The notes under the pieces: generated by a model | What the model saw: only the letters and a program-made list of their open reading frames with translations | Told to the model about the DNA's origin: nothing | The model's database searches: none | In this document: positions 63,638-64,000 of the stretch, piece by piece | How the letters are laid out: each line of letters opens with the position of its first letter | Position numbering within the stretch: the stretch's first letter is position 1 | Assembly: GCA_002077065.1 (NCBI GenBank) | Contig: NAJO01000024.1 | Coordinates: 1-64,000, forward strand | Length of the DNA stretch: 64,000 bases | Direction of reading: 5' to 3' | Origin: Cryoendolithus antarcticus | Taxonomy: Eukaryota > Ascomycota > Dothideomycetes > Cladosporiales > Cladosporiaceae | Translations under genes and position numbers: made by a program

Positions 63638-64000
63638 TGATCTGCAGACATCCAGTCTATGACCTTGCCATCAGTGGAAGATACCAGTGTTGAGCAAGCT
63701 GGTGCGGAAATACCCACGCGAATACATATAATACGGCAATTAATGAACCTATCTCGAACGCCTAGGGCTTCTTCTGTCACCACGAAACTTCCATATGTGA
63801 TGGAATGTTTTGTGATCTTGCAGGTCTCGGCAAGTACCAACGACGCCTGCGTCAGGCCATAGGGCGAGAGCTTCGGAAGGGTTTGGGAGACAGGCCTGGG
63901 CCGCCTTTGAACGCTCGAGATCAGATCGAGACTTCGAGTGTGGGACTTACGCCATCAGTGAGCTTCTCGACGATCCCGGTGCCGACAGACTGAAGGAGGA
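63638..64000. other. Window edge; possible end of a minus-strand exon
   Basis: No clear gene. On the minus strand a GTAAGT donor at about 63951-63946 follows an open frame running in from the edge, so an exon of another gene may start beyond 64000. Not enough sequence to identify it. Confidence 0.3.

Overview
The window looks like nuclear DNA of a filamentous ascomycete. The evidence is many genes split by 49-84 nt introns with GT..CTGAC/CTAAC..AG signals, typical fungal families (CorA/ALR, DUF1996-WSC, Zn2Cys6, HapE, fungal PAL), and an AT-rich block with the signature of repeat-induced point mutation (RIP). A Dothideomycete is a reasonable guess but is inference only. Gene density is high, with genes on both strands and mostly single-copy housekeeping functions. 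I re-derived exon boundaries by hand wherever a family gave a clear reading frame. Several genes (complex I B12, SPC1, ARMT1, BET5, PAL, the MARVEL protein, UFD1) only appear after splicing.

Layout. 1-3507: right part of a Ty3/gypsy LTR retrotransposon on the minus strand (LTR, gag, and the start of pol running off the left edge). Gag and pol look intact and are joined by a canonical -1 slippery heptamer. 3508-5205: RIP-degenerated AT-rich DNA containing two families of degenerate tandem repeats (about 172 and 160 bp periods). 5206-6036: a chromodomain-like remnant with one in-frame TAG. 6680-7993: a secreted, probably GPI-anchored glycoprotein. 9052-13192: complex I B12 subunit, CAF1/POP2 deadenylase and HAP5/NF-YC; both latter genes have an open in-frame continuation after their TAG stop. 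14178-16632: a tandem pair of double-RING membrane proteins, the second decaying. 16967-26373: mitoribosomal S10, RPF1, a PNRC/EDC1-like decapping factor, RBX1, SPC1 and a CorA Mg transporter. 26909-34979: secreted GH43, a PIN4-like RRM/R3H protein and an ARMT1/DUF89 phosphatase. 35613-41969: MARVEL protein, SEC72, a coiled-coil hypothetical protein and UFD1. 42221-46099: a broken fungal-specific gene and small hypotheticals. 46596-52880: UreF, RPA49, BET5 and a CaMKK/Ssp1-like kinase. 53452-63637: phenylalanine ammonia-lyase, an intron-containing tRNA-Gly(CCC), a secreted DUF1996 plus three-WSC protein, a Zn2Cys6 regulator and an AYR1-like SDR.

How genes fit together. Most are not a pathway. 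Themes are mRNA decay (CAF1, PNRC/EDC1-like), ribosome supply (RPF1, RPA49, RSM10), ER translocation and quality control (SPC1, SEC72, UFD1, RBX1) and trafficking (BET5). Several pairs share short divergent promoters (RSM10/RPF1, UreF/RPA49, BET5/kinase). I found no CRISPR array and no convincing new defence or biosynthetic system. The most unusual material is the retroelement with its RIP block, the decaying RING pair, and the in-frame continuations past TAG stops.
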